Assembly: GCA_025963385.1 (NCBI GenBank)
Contig: JAOPUT010000299.1
Span: forward strand, 1 to 64,000
Direction of reading: 5' to 3'
DNA: 64,000 nucleotides
From: Mycobacterium sp.
GTDB lineage: Bacteria > Actinomycetota > Actinomycetes > Mycobacteriales > Mycobacteriaceae
Every line of letters begins with the position of its first letter. The stretch's first letter is position 1. The notes beneath the pieces were generated by a model. That model saw nothing but the letters and a program-made list of their open reading frames with translations. It had not been told where the DNA came from and did no database searches. Of the stretch, positions 43,357 through 53,117 are shown in pieces. Made by a program: the position numbers and the translations under genes.

Positions 43357-45134
43357 GTGCGCGTCTCCATTGGATGTGAGTGGCGCGCCGCCCACGCGCG
43401 CCAGAGCTGGGCATAACGGCCGCCGGCCGACACCAGGTCGTGGTGGGTGCCCTCCTCCACGACCTCCCCGTGGGCCATCACCACGATGCGGTCGGCCGAC
43501 GCGGCCTGGGTCAGACGGTGCGCGATGACGAGGGTGGTGCGGCCCGCGGTCGCCGCATCGGCAGCCCGCTCCAGCTCCCTCGCTCCCTGGCTGCCCGCCT
43601 CAGCGGTGGCTTCGTCGAGGACGGCGACCGACGGATTCACCAGCACCAGCCGGGCCAGCGCAAGTTGTTGCGCCTGAGCGGAAGTCAGTTCGTGGCCGCC
43701 TTCACCGACGACGGTGTCGACGCCGTCGGCGAGCGCCGCCACCCAGTCCTCCGCACCCACCGTCCGCAGCGCGTCGTGTACCTCGGCGTCCGTTGCGTGT
43801 GCGTTGGCCAGCCGCAGATCGTCGATGAGGGGTCCCGCGAAGACGTGCACCTCCTGGCTGACGATCGCAATGTGCCTGCGGCGCTGCTCCGCGGTCATGT
43901 CCACCAGCGCGACGCCACCGATCGCGGCCGAGCCCCGCTGCGGCGTCAACGCTCCCGCGGCGATGCCTGCCACCGTCGACTTGCCTGCGCCGGTCGATCC
44001 GACCAACGCGACCCGCTGCCCCGGTTCCACTCGGACACTGACACCGCGCACCACCGAGTGCTCTCCGTCGTAACTGAAGTCGAGGTTCTCGAGATGCAGT
44101 GCGGTGTCGCGTGGTTCGACAGGCGACGTAGGGATCGGCGCAGGCTCCCCCGTCAGCCTCACCAGACCGACGAGCCTGGCCAGGCTGGCGCCCGCGTCCT
44201 GGGCTTCGTCGAAGGTGAAGAGCAGCGTGCTGATCGGGCTGAACAGCCGGTGGAACAGCAGCGCCGCGGCGGTGGTCTGACCGACCGACACCTCACCCTG
44301 CTGGACGAGCACGAAGCCCGTCACCAAGATCACCGACAGGCCGATGAATTCGGCTCGGTTGATGCGGCCGACGAAGCGGGTGAAGAGCGTGAACACGCCG
44401 ATCGAGATGTCGCGAACCTTGGCCGAGGCGACCTCGATCGCGCTCTGGTGCGCGCCGTGCATGTCATAGGCGTGCACGGTCGCCGAGCCGATCATGCTCT
44501 CCATCAGGACCTGCGACCGCTCGGCGATGGCACGTCGCTCTTCGGCGTAACGCGGCGCCGACCGCGGCAGGTACCAGCGCAGCGCGAGCACGTAGAAGGG
44601 CACCGCGACGGCTCCCGCCAGCCCGAGTCGCCAGTCCAGCCCCAGCATCGCGACCAGTGACAGCAAGCCGAGCAGTATCGACGCGAACATCGTGGGGATG
44701 ACGTCGGACACGGCCTTGGCGATCGTGGCCACGTCGGTGCTGACGCGGGAGAGCAAGTCTCCGCGGCCAACTCGCTCGACGGTGGTCGTCGGCAACGACA
44801 GTGCCCGCGCCACGCCCCCCTCCCGCAGGTCCGCCAGGGCGACGGCGCCGAGGCGGCCGATCAGGTAGTTGGACACACCGAGGGCAAGTCCGCCGAGCAG
44901 CGCCGACACCGTCACGACGATGCCGACCGTCACGATGACCGACGACGGGGAGCGGTCGATGATCCGGTCCACGAGGACACCGAGCACGTACACGGGCAGC
45001 ACCGACATCGCCGCCGCGATCAATCCGACGCCGACCGTCAGCACGACGGAGCCTGCCCTGCAACGCAGTTCACGTCTCAACCAGGACCACGTCTCGCGGC
45101 CGGTGGCGACGGGAAGGATGACTGGTTCGCTCAT
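43353..45134 (-). CDS. ABC exporter half-transporter, siderophore export (ExiT-like), canonical Walker A/B
   Basis: N-terminal [12 protein letters not shown] Walker A, VAVLDEAT Walker B, degenerate signature [12 protein letters not shown]-coupled to upstream ABC gene. Confidence 0.88.
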   Translation of the reverse strand: MSEPVILPVATGRETWSWLRRELRCRAGSVVLTVGVGLIAAAMSVLPVYVLGVLVDRIIDRSPSSVIVTVGIVVTVSALLGGLALGVSNYLIGRLGAVALADLREGGVARALSLPTTTVERVGRGDLLSRVSTDVATIAKAVSDVIPTMFASILLGLLSLVAMLGLDWRLGLAGAVAVPFYVLALRWYLPRSAPRYAEERRAIAERSQVLMESMIGSATVHAYDMHGAHQSAIEVASAKVRDISIGVFTLFTRFVGRINRAEFIGLSVILVTGFVLVQQGEVSVGQTTAAALLFHRLFSPISTLLFTFDEAQDAGASLARLVGLVRLTGEPAPIPTSPVEPRDTALHLENLDFSYDGEHSVVRGVSVRVEPGQRVALVGSTGAGKSTVAGIAAGALTPQRGSAAIGGVALVDMTAEQRRRHIAIVSQEVHVFAGPLIDDLRLANAHATDAEVHDALRTVGAEDWVAALADGVDTVVGEGGHELTSAQAQQLALARLVLVNPSVAVLDEATAEAGSQGARELERAADAATAGRTTLVIAHRLTQAASADRIVVMAHGEVVEEGTHHDLVSAGGRYAQLWRAWAARHSHPMETRT

Positions 45135-46858
45135 CGCAACACCGCCGACTGGTAATCGCTGCGTTCCAGCAGTTCCTCGTGGACACCGGTCGCGACGACG
45201 CGGCCGTCGTGGAGTAGGACGACGCGGTCGGTCGCCGCCAGCAGCGCGGGACTGCAGGTCACGATCACGGTGGTGAAACTGCGGGCGGATCCTCCGTGGC
45301 GCTGTCCTGTGATCCCCTTGGCGATCGCACTTTCGGTGACCGCGTCCACCGCGGTGGTCGGTTCGTGCAGCACCAGCACTGGCGGGCGGCGCAGCAGGGC
45401 ACGGGCCAGGGTCAGGCGTTGACGCTGGCCACCCGAGAGGCTTGCGCCGCGTTCGGTGACCGCGTGGTCGAGTCCGTCGTGATGGGCGTCGACGACGTCG
45501 ATCGCGCAGGACGACCGCAGCGCCTCGTCGATCGACCGCGCGTCGACGGCGGCGGCGCCCGCCGTCAGATTCGTGCGCAGTGAGCCGGTGAAGAGGTCGG
45601 TCCTGTGCGGCTCGACCAGCAGGGCCCGGTGGGCCTCGGCGAGATCGAGGTCCTCGAGCGGTACCCCGCCGACCGCCACCTTCCCGGTGTACTCGTCGGT
45701 GGTCAGCTGGCCAGACAACACCCGGACGAGGGCATCGGCGTCGGCCGCGCGCGTGGCCACCACGCCGACCAGATCGCCGGCTCCGACGGAGATGGTGGCG
45801 CCGTCGAGGGTGCCGTGTTTCACGTCGATGAGTTCGATTGCGTGCGGGCCCATGTCGAGCCCGGCGCTCCCCGGGAACAGGGCCGTCGGCGCGTCCTCCA
45901 CCCAGCCGACGCGTTCGGCCGACGCGCGGGCCTCCGCGATCCAGCTGGGCACCTCTGCCATCGTGCTGAACGGTTCGAGCAGGAACTGCGCAAGGCCGAT
46001 GACGGTGATCAGCTCACCGACCGAGATCTGCCCGCGGAGCGCGAACCATCCTGCGGTGACGGCGATTCCCACCGCCAACAACGCACTCGCGGCATTGGAG
46101 AAGCCGATGAAGATGCTCTGGGAGCGGGTGGCCCGGATGGTGGCGGCCAGCGCGTCCCTGCTGACGGCGCGATAGCGATCCGATGCGGCGTCCTCGGCGC
46201 CGATGCCGCGCAGGGGCCGGAGTCCAGCGATCAGGTCTGCCGACATCGCCGTCGCCCGACCCGCGAGCTCCTGTTGATCGGCCACACGGCGGGTGATGAC
46301 CGGGCCGCCGAACTGCAGTCCGAAGAGGATCAGTGGGGTACCGATCAGCACGACCAGGCCCAGCGGCACGTCGATCGTCAGCAGTACGCCGGCGCACACG
46401 ACGATGGCTGTCACCGAACCGGCGATCCGCGGCACGTAGTCCAACAGGTACGACGTGTCGTCGGCATCGGTACTCGCGATGGAGAGCAGTTCGCCGCTGC
46501 GCAGCCGGGTCCGCAGCCGCCACGGATGCAGGATCTTGACCGAGAGGTCGACCCGCAGCTGATGTCCCTCGGTGGCGATCGCCTTCATCAATTGTCGTGC
46601 GCCGAACCGATAGCAGAGGTTGAGCGCGACGAACAGCACCGCAAGAGCGGCGACCCAGATCGCCAGCTGGCCCGCATCGCCGGTCTCGACCGCGCGACCG
46701 ATGACGACGCCGATCATCACGGGCACCATCGCCTCGCACAGCTGATGGCCGCAGATCAGCAAGGATCCGACCGTCAGGAGCCGCGCGTTCCTGGTGACGG
46801 TGCGCCGCAGGATTGACGCCCCCGTGCGTGATCTCTCGGTGTCGGGCGACGACACCAC
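45131..46858 (-). CDS. ABC exporter half-transporter, siderophore export (ExiT-like), degenerate Walker A/B
   Basis: N-terminal TMD, canonical signature LSGGQRQR, but Walker A region reads VVATRAADADALV and Walker B VLVLHEPT. Confidence 0.85.
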   Translation of the reverse strand: MVSSPDTERSRTGASILRRTVTRNARLLTVGSLLICGHQLCEAMVPVMIGVVIGRAVETGDAGQLAIWVAALAVLFVALNLCYRFGARQLMKAIATEGHQLRVDLSVKILHPWRLRTRLRSGELLSIASTDADDTSYLLDYVPRIAGSVTAIVVCAGVLLTIDVPLGLVVLIGTPLILFGLQFGGPVITRRVADQQELAGRATAMSADLIAGLRPLRGIGAEDAASDRYRAVSRDALAATIRATRSQSIFIGFSNAASALLAVGIAVTAGWFALRGQISVGELITVIGLAQFLLEPFSTMAEVPSWIAEARASAERVGWVEDAPTALFPGSAGLDMGPHAIELIDVKHGTLDGATISVGAGDLVGVVATRAADADALVRVLSGQLTTDEYTGKVAVGGVPLEDLDLAEAHRALLVEPHRTDLFTGSLRTNLTAGAAAVDARSIDEALRSSCAIDVVDAHHDGLDHAVTERGASLSGGQRQRLTLARALLRRPPVLVLHEPTTAVDAVTESAIAKGITGQRHGGSARSFTTVIVTCSPALLAATDRVVLLHDGRVVATGVHEELLERSDYQSAVLR

Positions 46859-46881
46859 CTCGGTGGCGTCGATGTCGGTGG

Positions 46882-47133
46882 CTACGATGTCCCGTCAACC
46901 CCTGACGAACAATGGGCCGCCATGCGGTCCCGAAGGCTCTTGGGCCGCATGTCCGTCCAGCTCTCCTCGACGTAGTCGAGACAGGCCTGCCTCGTGGCCT
47001 GACCGTCGGCGCCGAACACGATCGTCCAGCCGCCTGGGACCTGCTTGAACGTCGGCCACAGCGAGTGTTGCTCCTCACCGTTGACCAGAACGTAGAAGCT
47101 GGCCGATTCATCGTCGAATGGGTTGCCCGACAT
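46882..47133 (-). CDS. MbtH-family NRPS accessory protein
   Basis: NPFDDESASFYVLVNGEEQHSLWPTFKQVPGGWTIVFG...CLDYVEESWTDMRPKSL hallmark motifs. Confidence 0.95.
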   Translation of the reverse strand: MSGNPFDDESASFYVLVNGEEQHSLWPTFKQVPGGWTIVFGADGQATRQACLDYVEESWTDMRPKSLRDRMAAHCSSGVDGTS

Positions 47134-47217
47134 GCGCTCTCCTCAACACCGACTCGGATACCGTCGTCGCCCCGCGGGGCGCACTTGGCACGCCCGCCTG
47201 AACCAGGCAACACTATC

Positions 47218-47236
47218 AAAGGTTAGGCTAACCAAA
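47218..47236. promoter_or_regulatory. IdeR-like box AAAGGTTAGGCTAACCAAA in divergent promoter region
   Basis: About 16/19 match to recalled consensus; between mbtH/exporter/NRPS operon (-) and formyltransferase (+). Confidence 0.85.
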
Positions 47237-47260
47237 TAACGGCACATACCGGAGGTGGAG

Positions 47261-48205
47261 ATGCGGGTAGCGACATTCGGGTACCAGACCTGGGGACACA
47301 AGACCTTGGAAGCACTCATCAAGTCACACCACGACGTGGTGTTGGCGGTGACCCATCCGCCGAGTGACCAACCGTACGAATCGATTTGGGCCGATTCCGT
47401 CGAGGAGCTCGCACGCGGCCACGGTATTCCCGTGCACCTCGCCCAGCGCCCCGACGACGACCTGATCGCCAGGGTCGGGAGCGCCGCACCCGACATCATC
47501 GTCGCCAACAACTGGCGCACCTGGCTGCCGCGGGAGATGTTCGACCTTCCGCCGCACGGCACGCTCAACCTGCATGACTCGCTGCTGCCCAAGTTCACCG
47601 GGTTCTCCCCGGTGATCTGGGCAATGATCAGTGGCGCAACGGAAGTCGGCTTGACGGCGCACCGCATGGACGACGAACTCGACACTGGCGACATCGTGCT
47701 GCAACGGTCGATTCCCATCGGGCCGCGCGATACCGGCACGTCCCTGGTGCGAGCCACCATCGACCTCATTCCCGACGTTCTCATCGAATCCCTTGACCTC
47801 ATCGAGCGGGGCACCGCCACGTGGACGCCGCAGAACCTCGACGAGCGCACCTTCTTCCACAAGCGGTCCGCCCGCGACAGCATCATGGACTGGCGTTGGA
47901 GTGCAACGGATCTGGAGCGCTTCGTGCGGGCGCTGTCCGACCCGTACCCGAACGCCGTGACGTATTACCGCGGTCAGCGGATCCGCGTGCTGCGCGCGTC
48001 GGTGTCGCGCTGCCGCTACGGCGGCACACCGGGAAGGGTGTTCATCGCCGAGGGTGACGGGATGGTGATCGTGGCAGGGCCGCAGGCCCACCGAGGTGAC
48101 GGACCAGGTCTCGTCATCGAGTCCGTGCGCCTCGACGACGGCACGGAGTTGCCCGCGCTGGAGTTCTTCGGCCGCGGCGGTGGGTACCTCACCGACCAGC
48201 CCTAG
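47261..48205 (+). CDS. fxbA: Hydroxyornithine formyltransferase (FxbA-like)
   Basis: MRVATFGYQTWGHKTLEALIKSHHDVVLAVTHPPSD; LNLHDSLLPKFTGFSPVIWAM; GGAGG just upstream of ATG 47261. Confidence 0.88.
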   Translation: MRVATFGYQTWGHKTLEALIKSHHDVVLAVTHPPSDQPYESIWADSVEELARGHGIPVHLAQRPDDDLIARVGSAAPDIIVANNWRTWLPREMFDLPPHGTLNLHDSLLPKFTGFSPVIWAMISGATEVGLTAHRMDDELDTGDIVLQRSIPIGPRDTGTSLVRATIDLIPDVLIESLDLIERGTATWTPQNLDERTFFHKRSARDSIMDWRWSATDLERFVRALSDPYPNAVTYYRGQRIRVLRASVSRCRYGGTPGRVFIAEGDGMVIVAGPQAHRGDGPGLVIESVRLDDGTELPALEFFGRGGGYLTDQP

Positions 48206-49542
48206 CGTGCCGTGCGGCCGCCGACGACCTCGGCGGCCGCGCTGCCGAATTCGGCGTCGCCGACGATGGATTCGATGATCTCGCCGCACCGCACCGCGAT
48301 GTTCGAGATCAGCGACGAGCTCAGCCCATGGGTGTGCTCGGTGCCACCCTGGAGGTAGATGGCGCCCGCCACCTGCCGCGCCGTCCTCAGCCGGTAGTCA
48401 CGCTCCACCTCGGGCCCGTCGGCGGCATACACCGTGGGATCACACAGATCGCCCAGGATGTCGGGGAGGGACATCGGCGCGAAGCCGGTGGCGTAGACCA
48501 CCGCATCGCAGTCGAGCGTCTCGACCGACTTGGTCGGGTGATGCTCGATGACCACTCGCACGCCGCCGTCGTCCTCGGTGGCCGACTGCACACCCGACGC
48601 CCCGTGGAAGAACAGCCTGCGCTCGCCAGCCACCCGTTCGGCGTACTCGCGCGCATACAGCGCCTCGATCAGCGGTAGGTCGACGCACGAGTAGTTGGTG
48701 GCGCGGTGGTAGTCCAGCAGCCGCTGGCGAACCATCGGCTCCGCGGAGTAGAAGTCGTCGACCGCAGCGGGGTCGAAAACCCGGTTGGCGTAAGGGCTGT
48801 CGTCAGCGGGGCTGTATCCGTACTTGGCGAAGACTCCGTGCACCTCCGCATCCGGGTACGTGGTGTGGAGGTAGTCGGTGACCTCGGCGGCACTCTGACC
48901 CGCGCCGACGACGACGAATCGCCGGTGCGTGATCGACGGCAGCTTCGGTAGCTTGTCGAGCAGTTCGTGGTTGTGGAACTGGCGTGGCGTCTCGACGACT
49001 CCGCCGGGCAACTGGGGCTGCAACCCGCCTGCGAGCACCACCGCTCTGGCGCGCAGCGTTCCCGTGGATGCGCCTTCCAGATCGATGGCGAGGCAGTCAC
49101 CCTCGTCGCGGACGGCGACCGCCCGCGTGCCGTAGTGCACCTTGGCGTCCACCCTGGCCGCCGCCCACTCCAGGTAGTCGTGGAACTCCAGCCTGGTCGG
49201 GAAGAACGTCTGGTGATTGATGAATTCGTTCAGCCTGCCGCGGTCGGTCAGGTAGTTCAGGAACGTGTACCGACTCCGGACGTTACGCTGACTCGCCAGA
49301 TCCTTGAGGAACGAGATCTGCATCGTCGTCCCGGGAATCAACATGCCGGTGTGCCACCCGAATTCCGGCTTGGCCTCGATGAATTCGGCGGTGATGGCGG
49401 GTCCGCCGCCACGTGCCTCGTTGTGTTCCTCGATGGCGATGGCCAAGCCGAGGTTGGACGGGCCGAACCCGACTCCCACCACCCCGAGCACGTCATCGCC
49501 GGTACGAGGTCGCCCGTTGCCGTTCATCGTCGTCGACGTCAT
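48202..49542 (-). CDS. L-ornithine N5-monooxygenase (siderophore hydroxylase)
   Basis: [72 protein letters not shown] overlap with panD-like stop. Confidence 0.92.
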   Translation of the reverse strand: MTSTTMNGNGRPRTGDDVLGVVGVGFGPSNLGLAIAIEEHNEARGGGPAITAEFIEAKPEFGWHTGMLIPGTTMQISFLKDLASQRNVRSRYTFLNYLTDRGRLNEFINHQTFFPTRLEFHDYLEWAAARVDAKVHYGTRAVAVRDEGDCLAIDLEGASTGTLRARAVVLAGGLQPQLPGGVVETPRQFHNHELLDKLPKLPSITHRRFVVVGAGQSAAEVTDYLHTTYPDAEVHGVFAKYGYSPADDSPYANRVFDPAAVDDFYSAEPMVRQRLLDYHRATNYSCVDLPLIEALYAREYAERVAGERRLFFHGASGVQSATEDDGGVRVVIEHHPTKSVETLDCDAVVYATGFAPMSLPDILGDLCDPTVYAADGPEVERDYRLRTARQVAGAIYLQGGTEHTHGLSSSLISNIAVRCGEIIESIVGDAEFGSAAAEVVGGRTAR

Positions 49543-49946
49543 CGGCTCGCCCACTGATCGATGGCACCCGGTACCGGCTGAGCAGGGTCGACACCGAGGG
49601 CGACGATGCGGTTCCGATCGTCGACGTGCACCACGCGCGGAACATAGTCCGCGATCTCGCGCTCGTCGAACATACGGAACGACATGACGATGACGAGGTC
49701 ACCGGGCTGGATCAAATGCGCGGCAGCACCGTTGATTCCGATCACTCCCGAGCCTGCCGCCCCGGTGATCGCGTAGGTGGTCAGACGTGCACCGTTGGTG
49801 ATGTCGACGACGTCGACCTGCTCGCCCTCCAGGATGTCGGCCGCCCGCATCAGGTCCTGGTCGATGGTGATCGACCCCACGTAGTGCAGGTCGGCCTGGG
49901 TGACGGTGGCGCGATGCACCTTGCCGCCCAGCATCGTTCGGAGCAT
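49539..49946 (-). CDS. panD: Aspartate 1-decarboxylase (PanD)
   Basis: [31 protein letters not shown]...[11 protein letters not shown]...[19 protein letters not shown]9, Y22, G24-S25, R54 and Y58 at positions recalled from E. coli PanD. Confidence 0.95.
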   Translation of the reverse strand: MLRTMLGGKVHRATVTQADLHYVGSITIDQDLMRAADILEGEQVDVVDITNGARLTTYAITGAAGSGVIGINGAAAHLIQPGDLVIVMSFRMFDEREIADYVPRVVHVDDRNRIVALGVDPAQPVPGAIDQWASR

Positions 49947-50003
49947 TTCGTGCCCTCCAGCGTTGTCGACGTCGTGGCAACCGAGAGCCCGCAGTCGGTT
50001 AGT

Positions 50004-50022
50004 GGAGGTTATCCTAACCTTA
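50004..50022. promoter_or_regulatory. IdeR-like box ggAGGTTAtCCTAACCTtA upstream of panD-monooxygenase operon
   Basis: About 15/19 match to recalled consensus. Confidence 0.75.
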
Positions 50023-50160
50023 CAACGCTCACAGTTGGGGGCTACCTCCCAGGTTGGCGCGCGTGAGCGGCCGACGGCTGGGCGAGCAAAGGTGCCGAAT
50101 CGCCAGTTCGCTCGGATTCCGTGTGTTTACGTGGCCTGGGTGGCCACTCGGCAACCCCGT

Positions 50161-50991
50161 TCACGACGACGGCGAACCTGCGTGTTTCCTGGCACGCAAC
50201 CGGTTCGACGCCCGTGGGATCACCAGCGGCGTGCCCGTCTCGGGGTCGTCGATGACCTGACACTGCAGCCCGTAGACTTCCTCGACGAGGCCGGCGGTGA
50301 TGACCTCGGATGGATCGCCCTGAGCCACAATCGATCCAGCCTTCATGGCGATGATCTGGTCGGCGAACCGGCAGGCATGGTTGAGATCGTGCAGGACCGC
50401 CACGATGGTGCGACCCTGCTCCGCGTTCAGTTCGGCGAACAGTTCCAGCAGTTCGATCTGGTGAGCGATGTCAAGGAACGTGGTGGGTTCGTCGAGCAGG
50501 ATCAGGGGTGTCTGCTGTGCCAGCACCATCGCAATCCAGACGCGCTGGCGTTGACCCCCCGACAGTTCGTCGACGGGCCGTCCCGCGAGCGTGCTGACCC
50601 CGGTGGCGGCCATCGCGTCGAGGACGGCCTGCTGGTCGCCGCGGGAGTACTGCCGCAGCATCGTCTGATGCGGGAAGCGTCCCCGCGTCACCAGGTCGGC
50701 GACCGTGATGCCCTCGGGAGCGATCGACGACTGCGGCAGCAGGCCCAGTCTGCGCGCGACGTCCTTGGTGCGAAGGCGGGTGATGTCGGTGCCGTCGAGG
50801 ATCACCTGTCCCGCAGCCGGACTCAGCAGACGCGCGAGACCGCGCAGGAGCGTCGACTTGCCACAGGCGTTGGGTCCGACGATCGCGCTCACGGCACCGG
50901 CCGCGATGTCGACGGTCAGACCGTCGACGATCGGCGTCGCGCCGTAGCCGAGCGAGAGCTCACGGGCGCCGAGACGCACATCGTCAGACAT
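50161..50991 (-). CDS. Fe-siderophore ABC importer ATPase (FepC/FecE-like)
   Basis: IVGPNACGKSTLL Walker A, ELSGGQRQRVWIAMVLAQ signature, LLDEPTTFLDIAHQIELL. Confidence 0.92.
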   Translation of the reverse strand: MSDDVRLGARELSLGYGATPIVDGLTVDIAAGAVSAIVGPNACGKSTLLRGLARLLSPAAGQVILDGTDITRLRTKDVARRLGLLPQSSIAPEGITVADLVTRGRFPHQTMLRQYSRGDQQAVLDAMAATGVSTLAGRPVDELSGGQRQRVWIAMVLAQQTPLILLDEPTTFLDIAHQIELLELFAELNAEQGRTIVAVLHDLNHACRFADQIIAMKAGSIVAQGDPSEVITAGLVEEVYGLQCQVIDDPETGTPLVIPRASNRLRARKHAGSPSS

Positions 50992-51003
50992 TCGACCTTC
51001 CCT

Positions 51004-52062
51004 CTACCGACGCCGGGCCTGGATCACGAGCAGATACACCAGATACAGCCCGCCCAGGGTCACGGTGACCGCGCCGACCGGCAGCTCGGCGGGCGCAAAG
51101 ATCCTCAAGGCGATCAGGTCGCTGAAGAGGAGGAGGAACGCCCCCATGACGGCTCCCGACGTCAGACCGACGCCCGGTGCGCCCGTCAGCCGCCGAGCGA
51201 GCTGGGGTGCGGCCAGCGCCACGAAGGAGATCGGGCCCGCCGCCGCTGCCGCGACCGCGATGAGGAGCACACCGATCCCGAAGTACGCCAACCGCACCCG
51301 CTCTGGGCGGATGCCGAGCGCACCCGCCGCGTCGTCACCCATCTGGAGGATCGGAAGCTGCGGCCCCACGGTCAGCAGCATGGCGGCGGCGACCACCAGC
51401 CCCGCTGCCACCGGGAAGACCTGTGCCCACTCCAGGCCGCTCAGTGACCCCTGCTGCCAGATGGACGCCGTAATGGCCTGATGCAGTTTGATCTTGAGGA
51501 TGATCCACTGGCAGACCGAGCTCAGCACCGCACTGACCGCGATGCCGACGACGATCAGCCGGAAGCCGGCGAGGCCGCTGCGGTACGACAGCAGGTAGAC
51601 GACGACCGCGGTGACGAGACCGCCGATCACCGCGCTGACGGCGGTCGCGTAGTAACCGCCACCGAGCACGGCGATGGCGAACAGTGCTCCGGTGTAGGCG
51701 CCGAAGTCGAAGCCGATCACGTCCGGACTGCCCAGCGGGTTGCGCGTCAGCGCCTGGAAGATCGCGCCGGATGTTCCAAGCGCGGCACCGATCAACAGGG
51801 CCAACAGGATTCGCGGCATGCGCCACTCGAGTACCAGCGTGGCGGCGAAGGACTGGTCCCTGCCGAGAAGGATGGCGACCACCTGCGCGGGCGACACCGG
51901 GTACTCCCCCACTCCCAAGGCCAGCACCGCCATGACGAGTGCGAGCGCACCGAGTATCGACAGCACCGTGATGCTGCGCCATGATGCCCGCAACGCCACC
52001 ACGGGTTCGCGGCGCACGATCAACTGTCGATGGCCGAAGTCGATGGTCTCGAGCGGGCTCAC
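51004..52062 (-). CDS. FecCD-type Fe-siderophore permease (FxuB/FxuC-like)
   Basis: GALGTSGAIFQALTRNPLGSPDVIGFDFGAYTGALFAI; GPISFVALAAPQLARRL. Confidence 0.9.
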   Translation of the reverse strand: MSPLETIDFGHRQLIVRREPVVALRASWRSITVLSILGALALVMAVLALGVGEYPVSPAQVVAILLGRDQSFAATLVLEWRMPRILLALLIGAALGTSGAIFQALTRNPLGSPDVIGFDFGAYTGALFAIAVLGGGYYATAVSAVIGGLVTAVVVYLLSYRSGLAGFRLIVVGIAVSAVLSSVCQWIILKIKLHQAITASIWQQGSLSGLEWAQVFPVAAGLVVAAAMLLTVGPQLPILQMGDDAAGALGIRPERVRLAYFGIGVLLIAVAAAAAGPISFVALAAPQLARRLTGAPGVGLTSGAVMGAFLLLFSDLIALRIFAPAELPVGAVTVTLGGLYLVYLLVIQARRR

Positions 52063-53114
52063 AGCGCGGCCGCGTTTCTGCGCCGCACCAGCCAGATCAA
52101 CACCGGCGCCCCGACGAATGCCGTCACGATTCCGGCGGGGAGCTCACCGGGTCTCACCACGACCCGGCCGACGACGTCGGCGGCAAGGAGCAGCGCGGGC
52201 GCGGTGAAGACGCAGTACGCGCAGATCCACCGCCAGTCGGGACCGGTGAACCAGCGGACCGCGTGGGGGATCATCAGGCCGACGAAGCCGATCGGTCCCG
52301 CACCTGCGGTCGCCGCTCCGGCCAGCAGCGTGACCGCGATGAGGCCGACCACGCGTGTGCGAACGACGTTGCCGCCCATGGCAACCGCGAGCTCATCGCC
52401 GAGGGCCACGGCATTCAGGCCGCGGCTGACGTAGAGGCAGAGAAGCGCGCCGACGACGACGAAGGGCGCCACTACGCCGACGACGGACAGGGAGTGACCG
52501 TCGAGCGCGCCGGCGTCCCAGTACCGCATCGAGTCGAAGGCCCGGGGATTGCGCAGTCGAATGGCGTAGGAGACGCCTTCCATCACGGCGCCGGCGGCAA
52601 CACCGGCAAGGAGCATGCGTACCGGCGTGGCGACCGCGCGTCCGGTCATCCCGATCAGGTACACCAGCACCATGGCGACGAACGCTCCGAGGAACGCGAA
52701 CCAGATGTAGGACCACACCGAGCGCAGTCCCAGGAAGCTGATCGCCGCGACGACGAAGAGCCCCGCACCGGAGTTGATGCCGAGGATTTGCGCGTCGGCC
52801 AACGGGTTTCGTGACACGCCCTGAATTAGAGCTCCGCTCAACCCCAACGCGATGCCGACAGCGATCCCGAGAAGCGTGCGGGGGATCCGGAGCTCGTGCA
52901 CGATCCACTGGTTGCCGGTGTCGGTGTAGTCGGTGACCGCCTGCCACACCGTCGACAGGGCGACGTTCTCCGTGCCCACCGCCAGGCTGAGGGCACAGAC
53001 GAGCGCGAAACCGGCCACCGCCACGATCAGGCCGACGACGCGGCGCCTGCCGTGCGGCGCGTGGGATGACGGCGCGAGGTCGGCGCATGCCCCCTGGGTC
53101 GTGGCGACGTCCAA
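52059..53114 (-). CDS. FecCD-type Fe-siderophore permease (FxuA-like)
   Basis: GIALGLSGALIQGVSRNPLADAQILGINSGAGLFVV; GPIGFVGLMIPHAVRWF; TTG start as given, start uncertain. Confidence 0.9.
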   Translation of the reverse strand: MDVATTQGACADLAPSSHAPHGRRRVVGLIVAVAGFALVCALSLAVGTENVALSTVWQAVTDYTDTGNQWIVHELRIPRTLLGIAVGIALGLSGALIQGVSRNPLADAQILGINSGAGLFVVAAISFLGLRSVWSYIWFAFLGAFVAMVLVYLIGMTGRAVATPVRMLLAGVAAGAVMEGVSYAIRLRNPRAFDSMRYWDAGALDGHSLSVVGVVAPFVVVGALLCLYVSRGLNAVALGDELAVAMGGNVVRTRVVGLIAVTLLAGAATAGAGPIGFVGLMIPHAVRWFTGPDWRWICAYCVFTAPALLLAADVVGRVVVRPGELPAGIVTAFVGAPVLIWLVRRRNAAAL

Positions 53115-53117
53115 CGT

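Noticed and set aside
46014-47219. 401-aa minus-strand ORF overlapping mbtH and exporter start
   Set aside because: Out-of-frame overlap with MbtH and ABC exporter, both unambiguous; no motif of its own
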